64,000 nucleotides of DNA, taken from NCBI RefSeq assembly GCF_030816935.1, contig NZ_JAUSYO010000001.1, positions 3,348,001 through 3,412,000 on the forward strand, written 5' to 3'. This DNA is from Arthrobacter sp. B3I9 (GTDB taxonomy: Bacteria > Actinomycetota > Actinomycetes > Actinomycetales > Micrococcaceae). Below, piece after piece: positions 1 to 8,340 of this stretch. Positions within the stretch are counted from its first letter, which is position 1; each line of letters starts with the position of its first letter. The notes below the pieces were generated by a model. The model worked only from the letters and a program-made list of their open reading frames with translations, did not search any database and was not told the DNA's origin. Both the position numbers and the translations under genes were made by a program.

Positions 1-1109
1 GCCAGCGCTTCGGGAAGTCCTTCGGGGCCGGCGCCAGGAAGCCCCGGCTGCACCGTCCCGGACACCGACGTCCCGGGCTGCGCCCGGGGCGCGAGGCCCA
101 GCGCGGCCAGGAGCCAGTCAGCGGTACGGGCGGCGACGTCGGACGCCTCCGCCACGGGGAACGCGGCCGTGCCGCCGAGCCGCACCCAGTGCGTATAGAG
201 CCGCAGCAACTGGGCATTGTCGTAGAGCATCTTCTCGAAGTGCGGGACGGACCAGTCGCGTGTCACCGAATACCGGGCGAAACCGCCGTCGAGCTGGTCG
301 AAGAGGGCGGAACGGGACATCGCAGCCAGGGCTCGGCCCGCCATGTCCCGGGCTATCGCCGCGGTGTGCGCGGGGCCGGGTCGCGCGGCGGCATGCCGGA
401 TCAGGAACTCCAGCACCGGCGACGGCGGGAACTTAGGGGCGGTGCCGAAGCCGCCATTGTCAGGGTCCTCGGAGGCGGCCAGGGCTTCCACCGCCTCGGA
501 CAGCAGTCCGGCGCCGACCGGCTCCGGCGGGCGGTCCACCCGCACGGCGGCTCCGAACTGCGCGGCGGCGAGGCCGCGTGCGAGGGCCTCGGCGTTTTGT
601 TCCACCGCGCTGCGGCGCTCCGACCATGCCTCGGTTACGGCTTCAAGGACCTGGCGGAAGGATGGGCGGCCCGGGAGCTGGCGCGGCGGGAAGTACGTGC
701 CTGCGTGGAAGGCACGCCCGTCGGGCAGAAGGAAGACGGACATCGGCCAGCCGCCTTCACCGGTGATCGCCTGGGTCGCGGCCATGTAGACGGCGTCGAC
801 GTCGGGCCGTTCCTCCCGGTCGACCTTGACGGCGACGAAGTTGGCGTTCAGGAAGTCCGCGGTGGCCTGGTCCTCGAAGGACTCATGCGCCATGACGTGG
901 CACCAGTGGCAGGCCGCGTAGCCGATGGAGAGGAATACGGGCACGTCGCGCGCGGCGGCGAAGGCAAAGGCCTCGTCCCCGAACGGGCGCCAGTGGACGG
1001 GGTTTCCTGCGTGCTGCCGGAGGTAGGCAGAGGGTTCTGTCCCGAGGGCGTTGGCGGCCTCGGGGACAGTCCGGTCAGCTCCGGTGTCAGCGGTTTCCGG
1101 GTCCCGCAT
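1..1109 (-). CDS. Thioredoxin-like DUF255 protein (YyaL/SSP411 family), C-terminus cut by window edge
   Basis: Translation from the ATG at 1109 gives about 369 residues that run off the left edge, so the C-terminal part is missing. The N-terminus carries the family hallmarks: AYLRQHAGNPVHW (residues 29-40), then SIGYAACHWCHVM with a CHWCH thioredoxin-type site at residues 67-71, KVDREERPDVD and GGWPMSVFL. Full-length members have this thioredoxin-like domain followed by an (alpha/alpha)6-barrel; the APKFPPSPVLEFL stretch starts that part. The biochemical role is not established. The start overlaps the end of the upstream small membrane protein by 23 nt, and GGAAG sits 9 nt before the ATG, suggesting co-transcription. 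The order mca, small membrane protein, DUF255 protein also occurs in mycobacteria. Confidence 0.93.
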   Translation of the reverse strand, partial: MRDPETADTGADRTVPEAANALGTEPSAYLRQHAGNPVHWRPFGDEAFAFAAARDVPVFLSIGYAACHWCHVMAHESFEDQATADFLNANFVAVKVDREERPDVDAVYMAATQAITGEGGWPMSVFLLPDGRAFHAGTYFPPRQLPGRPSFRQVLEAVTEAWSERRSAVEQNAEALARGLAAAQFGAAVRVDRPPEPVGAGLLSEAVEALAASEDPDNGGFGTAPKFPPSPVLEFLIRHAAARPGPAHTAAIARDMAGRALAAMSRSALFDQLDGGFARYSVTRDWSVPHFEKMLYDNAQLLRLYTHWVRLGGTAAFPVAEASDVAARTADWLLAALGLAPRAQPGTSVSGTVQPGLPGAGPEGLPEAL

Positions 1110-1503
1110 CGCCGTTGACTTCCGGGCGCCTAGCTGCCCCGTCCTCAGGTTTCCGGCTGGCCGCTTCCGGGAACGTTGCGTCCGGGACTGTTGCGTCCCG
1201 GGCCACCGGTGCGCCGTACGCCGGCGCCGCACCGTTCACCGGTGCGCCGTCCGCCGGTGCGCCGCCGTCAAGGGCCGCTTCCGCGGCCGCCGTGCGTTCT
1301 TCCTCCACCTGCGCACGGTAGCGCACCCGGCGGATGCGCCGCACCATGTCCACGATCAGCAGCGCCGTCAGCACCACGATGAAGGCAGTCAGCAGGAAGC
1401 CCAGCAGCCCGGGTGTCACCTGGTCTTCGGACACTCCCGGACGCAACGACGGCGAAGGAGCCGGCGCGGGTGTTGTGGCCAGGGCGGTGAGCAAGAAATG
1501 CAC
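1087..1503 (-). CDS. Small single-pass membrane protein of unknown function
   Basis: 138 residues starting at GTG 1503, preceded by AGAAGG. A Pro/Ala/Ser-rich N-terminus is followed by one membrane helix (about residues 32-52, LLGFLLTAFIVVLTALLIV), then a basic stretch VRRIRRVRYR and a low-complexity tail of Ala/Gly/Pro repeats (GAPADGAPVNGAAPAYGAPV). The positive residues after the helix predict a cytoplasmic C-terminus. It lies between mca and the DUF255 gene and overlaps the latter by 23 nt. A small membrane protein occupies the same place in mycobacteria. No function is assigned. Confidence 0.8.
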   Translation of the reverse strand: MHFLLTALATTPAPAPSPSLRPGVSEDQVTPGLLGFLLTAFIVVLTALLIVDMVRRIRRVRYRAQVEEERTAAAEAALDGGAPADGAPVNGAAPAYGAPVARDATVPDATFPEAASRKPEDGAARRPEVNGDAGPGNR

Positions 1504-1564
1504 GGTTAAGACCTTCTGTGGGGTACGGAGCGGGGCAACCTCATAGTTCCAGGGAGCCCATATC

Positions 1565-1676
1565 TCTACGGGGCCTGAATTCTACGGTGCCTGTATTTCT
1601 ACGGGGCCTGAATTCTACGGTGCCTGTATTTCTACGGGGCCTGAATGCTACGGTGCCTGTATTTCTACGGGGCATA
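1565..1676. repeat. Tandem array of CTACGG-containing units downstream of mca
   Basis: CTACGG recurs at 1565, 1582, 1599, 1615, 1632, 1648 and 1665, spaced 16 or 17 bp. Two alternating half-units (CTACGGGGCCTGAATT and CTACGGTGCCTGTATTT) make a 33-bp higher-order unit present about three times. On the minus strand, the direction of mca, every half-unit contains a TAG. The plus-strand open frame through the array repeats an 11-residue motif simply because 33 is divisible by 3; I do not consider it a gene. Confidence 0.95.
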
Positions 1677-1693
1677 GAACTTGCCTGCTTTGT

Positions 1694-2599
1694 CTATCTT
1701 AGCCCCGCAAAGAAGTCTTTTTCAGGCAGTTCCGTAGGCACGCGTGACTGGATCAGGGAGTAGTCCTCCCACGGCCAGACGCGGCGCTGCATTTCCGCGG
1801 ACACAGCGAAGAAGAACCCCTCCGGGTCCACCTGGGTCCGGTGGGCACGCAACGCCTCGTCCCGGGCCTCGAAGAAGTCCCCGCACTCGATCTGCGTGGT
1901 GGTGGGGTGGGTCGGCGCGGGAGGAGTGTGGCCCTCCGCATCGGCCTCCAGCCAGGCCGCGAGGCGTTCCGCGTAGGGCGACTGGAGTCCCGCTTCCTCC
2001 AGCGCGTAATGCAGGGCACGGAACCGTTCCGGGCTGAAAGCGCGGTCGTAGTAGAGCTTGCTGGGCGCCCACGCCTCTCCGGCATCCGGATAGCGGGCCG
2101 GATCACCGGCGGCCTCGAACGCCTCGACGGCCACCCTATGCGCCATGATGTGGTCCGGGTGGGGGTACCCCCCGTTCTCGTCGTAGCTGAGGATGACCTG
2201 CGGCTTGAACTCCCGGACCAGGCGCACCAGCGGGGCGGCTGCCCGTTCCAGGGGCTGGGTGGCGAACGAACCGGGAGGCAGCGGCGGCAGCGGATCGCCT
2301 TCCGGCAGCCCCGAGTCCACGAAACCCAGCCAGCGCTGCCGGACACCGAGGACCCCGGCCGCCCGCGCCATCTCAAGGCGGCGGGCCCCGGCCATGTCCC
2401 GCTTGGGATGCGGCTCCCCTTCCATGGCAGGGTTCTGGATGTCGCCGCGGGAACCGTCGGTGCAGGTCGCCACCAGGACGTCGACGCCGGCGGCGGCATA
2501 CATGGCCATCGTGGCGGCGCCCTTGCTGGATTCGTCGTCGGGATGAGCATGGACAGCCAGCAGCCGGAGCGGCGCTGACGGACGGGGGGACGCTGTCAT
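1694..2599 (-). CDS. mca: Mycothiol S-conjugate amidase
   Basis: 301 residues, ATG at 2599. Mca is a zinc amidase that cleaves mycothiol S-conjugates, releasing a mercapturic acid for export and the glucosaminyl-inositol part for mycothiol resynthesis. The LmbE-type fold is shown by VHAHPDDESSKG (zinc ligands His19 and Asp22 region) and YDENGGYPHPDHIMAH (third ligand). VDSGLPEGDPLPPLP, the PDAGEAWAPSKLYY segment and the C-terminal IQSRVPTELPEKDFFAGL fit Mca rather than its paralogue MshB. It is followed by a small membrane protein and a DUF255 protein and is divergent from DUF4307 and greA, the same order as in mycobacteria. A GGAG ribosome site precedes the ATG. Confidence 0.93.
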   Translation of the reverse strand: MTASPRPSAPLRLLAVHAHPDDESSKGAATMAMYAAAGVDVLVATCTDGSRGDIQNPAMEGEPHPKRDMAGARRLEMARAAGVLGVRQRWLGFVDSGLPEGDPLPPLPPGSFATQPLERAAAPLVRLVREFKPQVILSYDENGGYPHPDHIMAHRVAVEAFEAAGDPARYPDAGEAWAPSKLYYDRAFSPERFRALHYALEEAGLQSPYAERLAAWLEADAEGHTPPAPTHPTTTQIECGDFFEARDEALRAHRTQVDPEGFFFAVSAEMQRRVWPWEDYSLIQSRVPTELPEKDFFAGLR

Positions 2600-2711
2600 C
2601 GTGGGACGGCTCCTCTTTCATCTACAGGTGATCGGTACTGTTCGTCGCGCGCTGGACTCTCGTCCGGTATCGGCTTGGGGCCCGGGGGAATCTCCGCGTC
2701 CCGATCCACAC

Positions 2712-2717
2712 TAAACT
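2712..2717 (+). promoter_or_regulatory. -10 box for a leaderless DUF4307 transcript
   Basis: TAAACT ends 6 nt before the GTG start and no ribosome-binding site is present, which is the geometry of a leaderless actinobacterial mRNA. Confidence 0.55.
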
Positions 2718-2723
2718 GGACTG

Positions 2724-3182
2724 GTGACTTCCGAGGATCAGCCTGCCGCGCCCGCGTCGGCATCACCCAGCCTAGCCAATCGTTACGGCGGCCAAAAGCG
2801 CGCACTCTCCCGCAAGGCCAAGCGCATTATCCTCATTGCCGCCCTCGCGGTCGGCATCGCATTTCTGGCGTGGATCTCGACGTCGAACTCCGTTGGATCG
2901 GTGAGCTTCAAGGACCTCGGCTACAGCACGCCGGACGCCACCGTCGCCCAGGCCGATTTCCAGGTCACCAAGGAGCCCACAGCGGACGCCAAGTGCGCCG
3001 TAAAGGCGCTGGATGAGAAGTTCGCCGTCGTCGGCTGGAAGGTCATCGACATCGGGCCCAACCCGACAGACCAGGGCACTGACGGCGGCCGCACCACAGC
3101 GCACCGGGCGCTGATCCGCACCGAATCGCAGGCCGTATCCGCCGTCGTGGACAACTGCTGGATCCCCGACGGCAGCAAGTAG
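2724..3182 (+). CDS. DUF4307 family membrane protein
   Basis: 152 residues from GTG 2724. A short cytoplasmic, positively charged segment (YGGQKRALSRKAKR) leads into one membrane helix (about residues 36-52, IILIAALAVGIAFLAWI) and an extracytoplasmic domain of about 95 residues with two cysteines (AKCAVKAL and VDNCWIP) that could form a disulfide. This matches the DUF4307 family, whose function is unknown. Its place between mca and greA is conserved in Actinobacteria. The -10 box at 2712-2717 points to leaderless expression. Confidence 0.88.
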   Translation: MTSEDQPAAPASASPSLANRYGGQKRALSRKAKRIILIAALAVGIAFLAWISTSNSVGSVSFKDLGYSTPDATVAQADFQVTKEPTADAKCAVKALDEKFAVVGWKVIDIGPNPTDQGTDGGRTTAHRALIRTESQAVSAVVDNCWIPDGSK

Positions 3183-3241
3183 CCCGACGCAGGTGCCGTT
3201 CCGGCCCGCCGTAACACGGTGTGATGCACGCCGCAGTGTTC

Positions 3242-3270
3242 TTTGGTTTATCCACAGCATTGACTACAAT
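3242..3270 (+). promoter_or_regulatory. Probable greA promoter
   Basis: TTTGGT (3242-3247), 17-bp spacer, TACAAT (3265-3270). It would give a leader of roughly 90 nt before the greA start. Confidence 0.55.
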
Positions 3271-3367
3271 GGATCAATACCTTTCCCCCGCTGAGCTGGT
3301 TGCTGAGTTCCATAAGTGGCCACCGAGGCGGGGTCTTTGCTTGTTTGACCACCTAAAGGAGAAGTCC

Positions 3368-3862
3368 GTGTCTACCCCCAACAGCGCAACTGCAGCTTGG
3401 CTCACCCAGGAAGCTTTTGACCGCCTGAAGGCAGAGCTGGACCACCTTTCCGGCGCCGGCCGGGCGGAAATCGTTCAGAAGATCGAAGCAGCCCGACAGG
3501 AAGGCGATCTGAAGGAGAACGGCGGCTACCACGCGGCCAAGGAGGAGCAGGGCAAGATCGAGGCCCGCATCCGCCAGCTCACCGCCCTGCTCCGCGATGC
3601 CCACGTCGGCGAGTCCCCTGCCGACGACGGCATTGTGGAACCCGGAATGATCGTCGTTGCGAAGATCGCCGGCGACGAGGAGACCTTCCTGCTCGGCTCC
3701 CGGGAGATTGCCGGCGACTCCGATCTCGACGTCTTCAGTGAAAAGTCCCCCCTGGGCGCCGCCATCGTCGGCCACAAGGAGGGCGACCAGCTCAGCTACA
3801 CCGCCCCGAACGGCAAGGACATCGTGGTGGAGATCATCTCCGCCAAGCCCTACGTGGGCTGA
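3368..3862 (+). CDS. greA: Transcription elongation factor GreA
   Basis: 164 residues. The start is the GTG at 3368, 7 nt after AAAGGAG, and gives VSTPNSATAAWLTQEAFDRLKAEL; the frame is open further upstream but without conserved sequence. GreA binds the RNA-polymerase secondary channel and stimulates cleavage of backtracked RNA. The N-terminal coiled coil contains the loop region GDLKENGGYHAAKEEQG with the acidic tip residues used in catalysis, and the C-terminal FKBP-like domain ends SPLGAAIVGHKEGD...APNGKDIVVEIISA. A strong terminator follows 42 nt after the stop. Confidence 0.97.
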   Translation: MSTPNSATAAWLTQEAFDRLKAELDHLSGAGRAEIVQKIEAARQEGDLKENGGYHAAKEEQGKIEARIRQLTALLRDAHVGESPADDGIVEPGMIVVAKIAGDEETFLLGSREIAGDSDLDVFSEKSPLGAAIVGHKEGDQLSYTAPNGKDIVVEIISAKPYVG

Positions 3863-3903
3863 TAGCGGGCGGGCCGGGCTGACCGGTCTAAGTGCCAACG
3901 ACG

Positions 3904-3948
3904 ACGCCGGCCTCCCCCTTCGCGGGGGAGGCCGGCGTTTCGTTTTTT
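3904..3948 (+). terminator. Rho-independent terminator of greA
   Basis: Perfect 15-bp stem (3904-3918 with 3924-3938), 5-nt loop, then TTCGTTTTTT. Confidence 0.95.
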
Positions 3949-3979
3949 CACGGCGCTCCGGCGGTGTAGGTTCCGGCGC

Positions 3980-4603
3980 TTAGCGCCCGGTCCGCAGGCC
4001 CGCGCCCCGGGTGTTCAGCAGCAACGCCGCGACCACACCGCCGATTGCCCCGCCGAGATGCGCCTGCCATGAGACATAGCTCGCCACGGTGGGAAGCATG
4101 CCGAACAGGATTCCGCCGTAGACCATGAACAGCACTACGGACAGCACGATCTGCCACCAGTTGTGGTTGACGAACCCCCGGACCAGCAAGAAAGCGAAGA
4201 GCCCGAAGACCAGGCCGGACGCGCCCACGGTCACGTGGAAGCCGCCGATCAGCCAGACAACCACGCCGGAACCAAGCCAGCTGGCGGCCAGGGCGGTCAG
4301 GAAAACCCGCCTCCCGGACAGGAACACCAGAAACCCGAAAGTGATCAGCGGGAGCGTGTTGGAGACCAGATGCGCCAGGCTGGCGTGCAGCAGCGGGAAC
4401 GTGAAAATGTCGAGCACTCCGTCAACGCTGCGCGGGCGCAGTCCGAACGTGCGGTTCAGGGAATGCAGCAGAAGGGTATTGAGAATCTCGATCATGTACA
4501 GCAGCAGCACAAAGGAGCCCACCACCACCAGCCCGCGGCGGGCCCGCGAGGCGCGTGTTTCGACGGTACGGGGCCGTTCGTCCGGGAAGGAGCCGAGGGT
4601 CAT
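3980..4603 (-). CDS. Rhomboid family intramembrane serine protease
   Basis: 207 residues from the ATG at 4603 (MTLGSFPDERPRTV); a longer in-frame extension overlaps ilvA and is not conserved-looking. About six membrane helices are visible. The rhomboid catalytic features are present: HLVSN (His and Asn of the oxyanion region), GASGLVFG with the nucleophile Ser, and AHLGGAIGG with the catalytic His in the last helix. Rhomboids cleave membrane-protein helices inside the bilayer; the substrate cannot be told from sequence. It starts 5 nt beyond the ilvA stop on the same strand, so it is probably translated from the ilvA message. Confidence 0.92.
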   Translation of the reverse strand: MTLGSFPDERPRTVETRASRARRGLVVVGSFVLLLYMIEILNTLLLHSLNRTFGLRPRSVDGVLDIFTFPLLHASLAHLVSNTLPLITFGFLVFLSGRRVFLTALAASWLGSGVVVWLIGGFHVTVGASGLVFGLFAFLLVRGFVNHNWWQIVLSVVLFMVYGGILFGMLPTVASYVSWQAHLGGAIGGVVAALLLNTRGAGLRTGR

Positions 4604-4608
4604 GGACC

Positions 4609-5847
4609 CTAGTGAACCACAATCGGCTGGAAGCCCTCTGCCCGGAGGGCGGCGAGGACCTGCTCGCAATGTTCGTGGCCCTTGGTTTCCAGGTTCACGG
4701 TGATGGAAACATCGCCCATACTGATCGAGCCGCCCACCCGGGTGTGGTCCAGGCCGGTCACGTTCGCGTCATTCTCGGCGATGATGCGGGCGATCGTTGC
4801 GAGGGAGCCGGGGCGGTCGTCCAGCATCATCCGGACCGTCATGTACCGGCCCGCGGCAGAGAGGCCGCGCTGGATGACCTTAAGCATCAGCATGGGGTCG
4901 ATGTTGCCTCCGGACAGCACCACCGCCACGGTTCCCGGGTTCTCGATCTTGCCTTCCATCAGGGCAGCGACGCCGACGGCCCCGGCAGGTTCCACGACCA
5001 TCTTGGCGCGTTCCAGGAGGAAGATCAGGCCCCGGGCCAGTGCGTCCTCGCTGACGGTGACGACGTCGTCCACGAGTTCGCGGATGATGCTGAAGGGCAG
5101 TTGGCCTGGCCGTCCCACGGCGATGCCGTCGGCCATGGTCGAGACGCGCTTGAGCGGCACGAGGGCGTCCGCGGCGAGGGAGGGAGGATAGGCCGCTGCG
5201 TTTTCGGCCTGTACCCCGATGATGCGGATCTCGCGGCCGAGTTCCTTTGCCCGTGCCTTGACCGCGACGGCGACGCCGGCGAGCAGCCCGCCGCCGCCGA
5301 CCCCCATGAGGATGGTGTCGACGTCGGGCACCTGTTCCAGGATTTCCAGGCCGACGGTGCCCTGGCCGGCCACCACGTCCACGTCATCGAAGGGATGGAC
5401 AAAGACGGCCCCGGACTCGTCCGCGTAACGCTTCGCTTCGGCGAGGGCTTCGTCCACGTTGTGGCCGTGCAGCACCACCTCGGCGCCGTGGCTGCGGGTG
5501 GCGGCGAGCTTGGGCAGGGCGACCCCGAGCGGCATGTAGATGCGGGCGCCGATGCCGAGGCTCTTCGCCGCGACCGCGACGCCCTGGGCATGGTTGCCGG
5601 CGGAGGCCGCGACAACGCCGCGCTTTTTCTCTTCCGGGGAGAGCTTGGCCATCCGCACGTAGGCGCCACGGACCTTGAACGAGCCGGCGCGCTGCAGGTT
5701 TTCACACTTGAGGAACACGTCGCCGCCCACCAGGGCCCCGAGCGCCCGGGACGACTCCACCGGGGTCCGCGTGATAATCCCGTCGAGCAGCTTCTGCGCC
5801 TCCAGGACATTGTCCAGCGTGACGGGCAGGCTCTCAAGGGTAAGCAC
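4609..5847 (-). CDS. ilvA: Threonine ammonia-lyase (threonine dehydratase) with C-terminal ACT domain
   Basis: 412 residues, GTG at 5847 with AAGGAG upstream. It deaminates L-threonine to 2-oxobutanoate, the first step to isoleucine or a catabolic reaction. PLP lysine sits in AGSFKVRGAY, and the phosphate-binding loop is GVGGGGLLAGVA. A single ACT domain of about 75 residues (MTVRMMLDDRPGSLATIARIIAENDANVTGLDHTRV) closes the protein; this short form is common in Actinobacteria and could be biosynthetic or catabolic. It lies 21 nt after the AI-2E transporter gene and directly before the rhomboid gene, forming a likely three-gene operon. Confidence 0.94.
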   Translation of the reverse strand: MLTLESLPVTLDNVLEAQKLLDGIITRTPVESSRALGALVGGDVFLKCENLQRAGSFKVRGAYVRMAKLSPEEKKRGVVAASAGNHAQGVAVAAKSLGIGARIYMPLGVALPKLAATRSHGAEVVLHGHNVDEALAEAKRYADESGAVFVHPFDDVDVVAGQGTVGLEILEQVPDVDTILMGVGGGGLLAGVAVAVKARAKELGREIRIIGVQAENAAAYPPSLAADALVPLKRVSTMADGIAVGRPGQLPFSIIRELVDDVVTVSEDALARGLIFLLERAKMVVEPAGAVGVAALMEGKIENPGTVAVVLSGGNIDPMLMLKVIQRGLSAAGRYMTVRMMLDDRPGSLATIARIIAENDANVTGLDHTRVGGSISMGDVSITVNLETKGHEHCEQVLAALRAEGFQPIVVH

Positions 5848-5868
5848 GAACGAGTCTCCTTCTTCGGG

Positions 5869-7176
5869 TCAGGCTCCGGCGCCCCGGCCGGCATTGCTGC
5901 CCGGGTCACCATGGTGGTGTGCGGCGTCATCGCGGCCGGCAGGTGTTTCGCCCGGCAGGTCGACGTCTCTGAAGGTGTTGTCGGCGCCCGGCACGGCAGG
6001 GGCAAGCACGCCCTGCTGGCCAGCGGTTGCAAGCACATCATCATGTTCCCACGTTCTGCCGGCAATGTAGCGAATCGACGAATTTGCTACGGCGAGGATC
6101 GGCACGGAGAACAGGGCACCGGGGATCCCGGCAAGGTAGGAACCGGCCGCGACGGAGAGGATCACGGCCACCGGGTGCAGGGCGACGGCCTTGCCCATCA
6201 CCAGGGGCTGGAGGATGTGGCTCTCCAGTTGCTGGACCAGCAGCACGATCCCCAGCATGATCAGGGCATTGACCCCGCCGTTGGCGACGAGGGCCAGGAG
6301 CACGGCGACGGCGCCGGTCACGAGGGCACCGACGATGGGGATGAAGGAACCGAGGAACACCAGCACGCTCAGCGGCAGGGCGAGGGGGACGCCGATGATG
6401 GCGGCGCCGACCCCGATGCCGACTGCGTCCACGAAGGCGACGAACATCTGGATGCGTGCGTAGCTGACCATTGAGGCCCAGCCCTTGCGGCCGGCGCCGA
6501 AGGTGGCGGCGCGGGCCTTCCTCGGCAGGAGCCGGATCAGGAATGCCCAGATACGGTCCCCTTCCAGCAGGAAGAAGATCAGGATGAACAGGGACAGGAC
6601 CAGTCCCGCGGCGAAGTGTCCCGCGGTGCTGCCGAAGGACAGGGCGCCGCTGAGGATGCTGCTGCTGTTGTTCTGCAGCGCCGCGGTGGCTTCCTTGATG
6701 TACTGGTCGATCTGCGCGGCTGACAGGTGCAGGGGCCCTTCCGCCAGCCAGCCCTGGATCTGTTGGATCCCCACCAGCGCCTCGCTCCAGAGCTCGGAAA
6801 AGCCGGACACGAGCTGCCGGCCCACAAGGGCCAGGGCGCCTGCTATCGCTCCGATGAAGCCCAGGACGGTGACCGCGACAGCGGCCCCGCGCGGCAGGTG
6901 CCGTGTCCTGAGCCAGGCCGTCACAGGGCTCAGCAATCCGGCCAGCAGGGCGGCGACCATGAGCGGGATCAACAGGAAACTGATGTGGCTGAGCAGCCAG
7001 ATCAGGGTGGCGCTGAACAGCAGGATCAGGCCCAGCCGCCAGGACCACGCAGCCGCGATCCGGACTCCGTAGGGGATGTCCCGGTCCAGTTGGCGGTCGG
7101 TCAGGACCCGGAGCGGTGCGCCGGGTGTGGCCGGGGTGGATCCAGGATGCGGTGCGGCGGCGTCAGCGTGGGTCAT
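5869..7176 (-). CDS. AI-2E family (PerM/UPF0118) transporter
   Basis: 435 residues, ATG at 7176. An N-terminal cytoplasmic stretch ends in DIPYGVRIAAAWSWRLG, followed by about eight membrane helices with the family pattern: a helix pair, a soluble segment (ELWSEALVGIQQIQGWLAEG...), the glycine/alanine-rich region VGIGVGAAIIGVPLALPLSVLVFLGSFIPIVGALVTG, and ESHILQPLVMGKAVALHPVAVILSVAAGSYLAGIPGALFSVPILA. Members include autoinducer-2 exporters and Na+/H+ antiporters, so the substrate is undetermined. It is the first gene of the likely operon with ilvA and the rhomboid protease. Confidence 0.92.
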   Translation of the reverse strand: MTHADAAAPHPGSTPATPGAPLRVLTDRQLDRDIPYGVRIAAAWSWRLGLILLFSATLIWLLSHISFLLIPLMVAALLAGLLSPVTAWLRTRHLPRGAAVAVTVLGFIGAIAGALALVGRQLVSGFSELWSEALVGIQQIQGWLAEGPLHLSAAQIDQYIKEATAALQNNSSSILSGALSFGSTAGHFAAGLVLSLFILIFFLLEGDRIWAFLIRLLPRKARAATFGAGRKGWASMVSYARIQMFVAFVDAVGIGVGAAIIGVPLALPLSVLVFLGSFIPIVGALVTGAVAVLLALVANGGVNALIMLGIVLLVQQLESHILQPLVMGKAVALHPVAVILSVAAGSYLAGIPGALFSVPILAVANSSIRYIAGRTWEHDDVLATAGQQGVLAPAVPGADNTFRDVDLPGETPAGRDDAAHHHGDPGSNAGRGAGA

Positions 7177-7219
7177 AGCCCCATGATTCCCCAGTGGCGC
7201 CCGGATGGGAAACTCCGCC

Positions 7220-8191
7220 TTAAAGCTCGCAGCCGATGCCCCAGCTCATGCCGGACTCCTCCCCCGGCTCCAGCCAGCGGAGGCCGTCTCCGCTGTTGAA
7301 GGCGTTGGCCGGGCCCGTCATGGGTTCGAGAGCCACCGCCTTGGCCCTGCCCGGAAACCTGGTGGAGAGGAAGACGTGGACGTAGGAGCAGTTCTCGTCC
7401 TGCCAGAGGCTGACACTGCGCCCGTCCGGGGCGCGCAGCGTGTGCCGGGCGATGCCGCCGTCGAACGCCAGATCCGTGTAGGCGGAGTCGATATCCAGCC
7501 CGCCGACCCGCCGTCCGCCGCGCAGGTCAAAGTCGCCGCTGACCGGCTCGCCGCTGCGCGGAATGAGCCGGTCATCGGTCACGAGCCTTGTACTGGCGCC
7601 GACGGTGATGGTGAGCTCCTCGCTGGGCACGTCCCCCAGCCGCACGTAGGGGTGCGCCCCGAGGACGTACGGCGCCGGCGCCTGGGAGTCGTTGATAAGC
7701 GTCTGCCGGACCACCAGCCCCAGGTCCTCCGCCAACTCGTACCTGACCCGGTGGCGGAGCAGGAAGGGATAACCGTGCTGCGGGAAGATCACCGCTTCCA
7801 GCGTGACCGAGAACTGGGATTCGTCCACGAGTCCGTAAGCGGCGTTACGCAGCAGTCCGTGGCTGGCATTGTTGCGGGACACCTCGGTGATGTCGAGCTG
7901 CTGCTTCTCGCCGTCCAGGTACCAGACGCCGTCCTCCACCCGGTTGGCCCACGGGGCAAGGGTGATCCCGGCGGCCCCCGGCGGGATCTCCGCGTCACCG
8001 TAGGTTTCGGTCAGCTGGACGCCGCCGCGGCTGTAGAGCCGCAGCCCGGCGGCCAGTTCCGTCACGACGGCGAGCGCGTCGCCGCGCCGGAGCTCGTATT
8101 GCCGGCCCGTGGCGTAGCGCCGCGCGGTACTCTCCGTGCTGTCTGTCCCGGGAGCGCCGGTACCTGCTGCGGAAATCTTCGTCGAATCCAT
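7220..8191 (-). CDS. Aldose 1-epimerase family protein
   Basis: 323 residues from ATG 8191; sequence upstream of it in frame is not conserved-looking and a TACCGT box lies 7 nt before this ATG. Galactose-mutarotase-like beta-sandwich: GGVQLTETYGD near the N-terminus, LAPWANRVEDGVWYLDG, NNASHGLLRNAAYGLVDES (catalytic His region), VLGAHPYVRLGD (second His) and the C-terminal VALEPMTGPANAFNSGDGLRWLEPGEE with the catalytic Glu. It interconverts anomers of hexoses or related sugars; the precise sugar is unknown. No sugar operon surrounds it. Confidence 0.9.
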   Translation of the reverse strand: MDSTKISAAGTGAPGTDSTESTARRYATGRQYELRRGDALAVVTELAAGLRLYSRGGVQLTETYGDAEIPPGAAGITLAPWANRVEDGVWYLDGEKQQLDITEVSRNNASHGLLRNAAYGLVDESQFSVTLEAVIFPQHGYPFLLRHRVRYELAEDLGLVVRQTLINDSQAPAPYVLGAHPYVRLGDVPSEELTITVGASTRLVTDDRLIPRSGEPVSGDFDLRGGRRVGGLDIDSAYTDLAFDGGIARHTLRAPDGRSVSLWQDENCSYVHVFLSTRFPGRAKAVALEPMTGPANAFNSGDGLRWLEPGEESGMSWGIGCEL

Positions 8192-8198
8192 GCGCACC

Positions 8199-8204
8199 AC
8201 GGTA
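8199..8204 (-). promoter_or_regulatory. -10 box for leaderless aldose epimerase transcript
   Basis: TACCGT on the minus strand, 7 nt before ATG 8191, with no ribosome-binding site. Confidence 0.4.
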
Positions 8205-8340
8205 CAGACCCGCGCGGCAAGGCGATACCTCGGCCCGCACCTGCCTCCGGTTTCCATGGACCTTGGCTTGGCGTCCGGGATCTGGAAGGCTGGAGAGCGC
8301 CGGCCGGCGCAGCGGTACGGCCAACCCAAGGAGGACTCTT

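Noticed and set aside
1518..1763. 81-codon frame with an 11-residue repeat
   Set aside because: The periodicity comes from the 33-bp DNA repeat; it has no ribosome site and overlaps the mca 3' end.
1694..2599. Identification as MshB deacetylase
   Set aside because: Internal segments and the C-terminal FFAGL motif fit Mca, and so does the neighbouring greA/DUF4307/DUF255 order.
4555..6474. 639-codon plus-strand open frame across ilvA and the AI-2E transporter
   Set aside because: It is antisense to two well-conserved genes; its His/Asp/Gly-rich translation has no domain and reflects GC-rich codon structure on the opposite strand.
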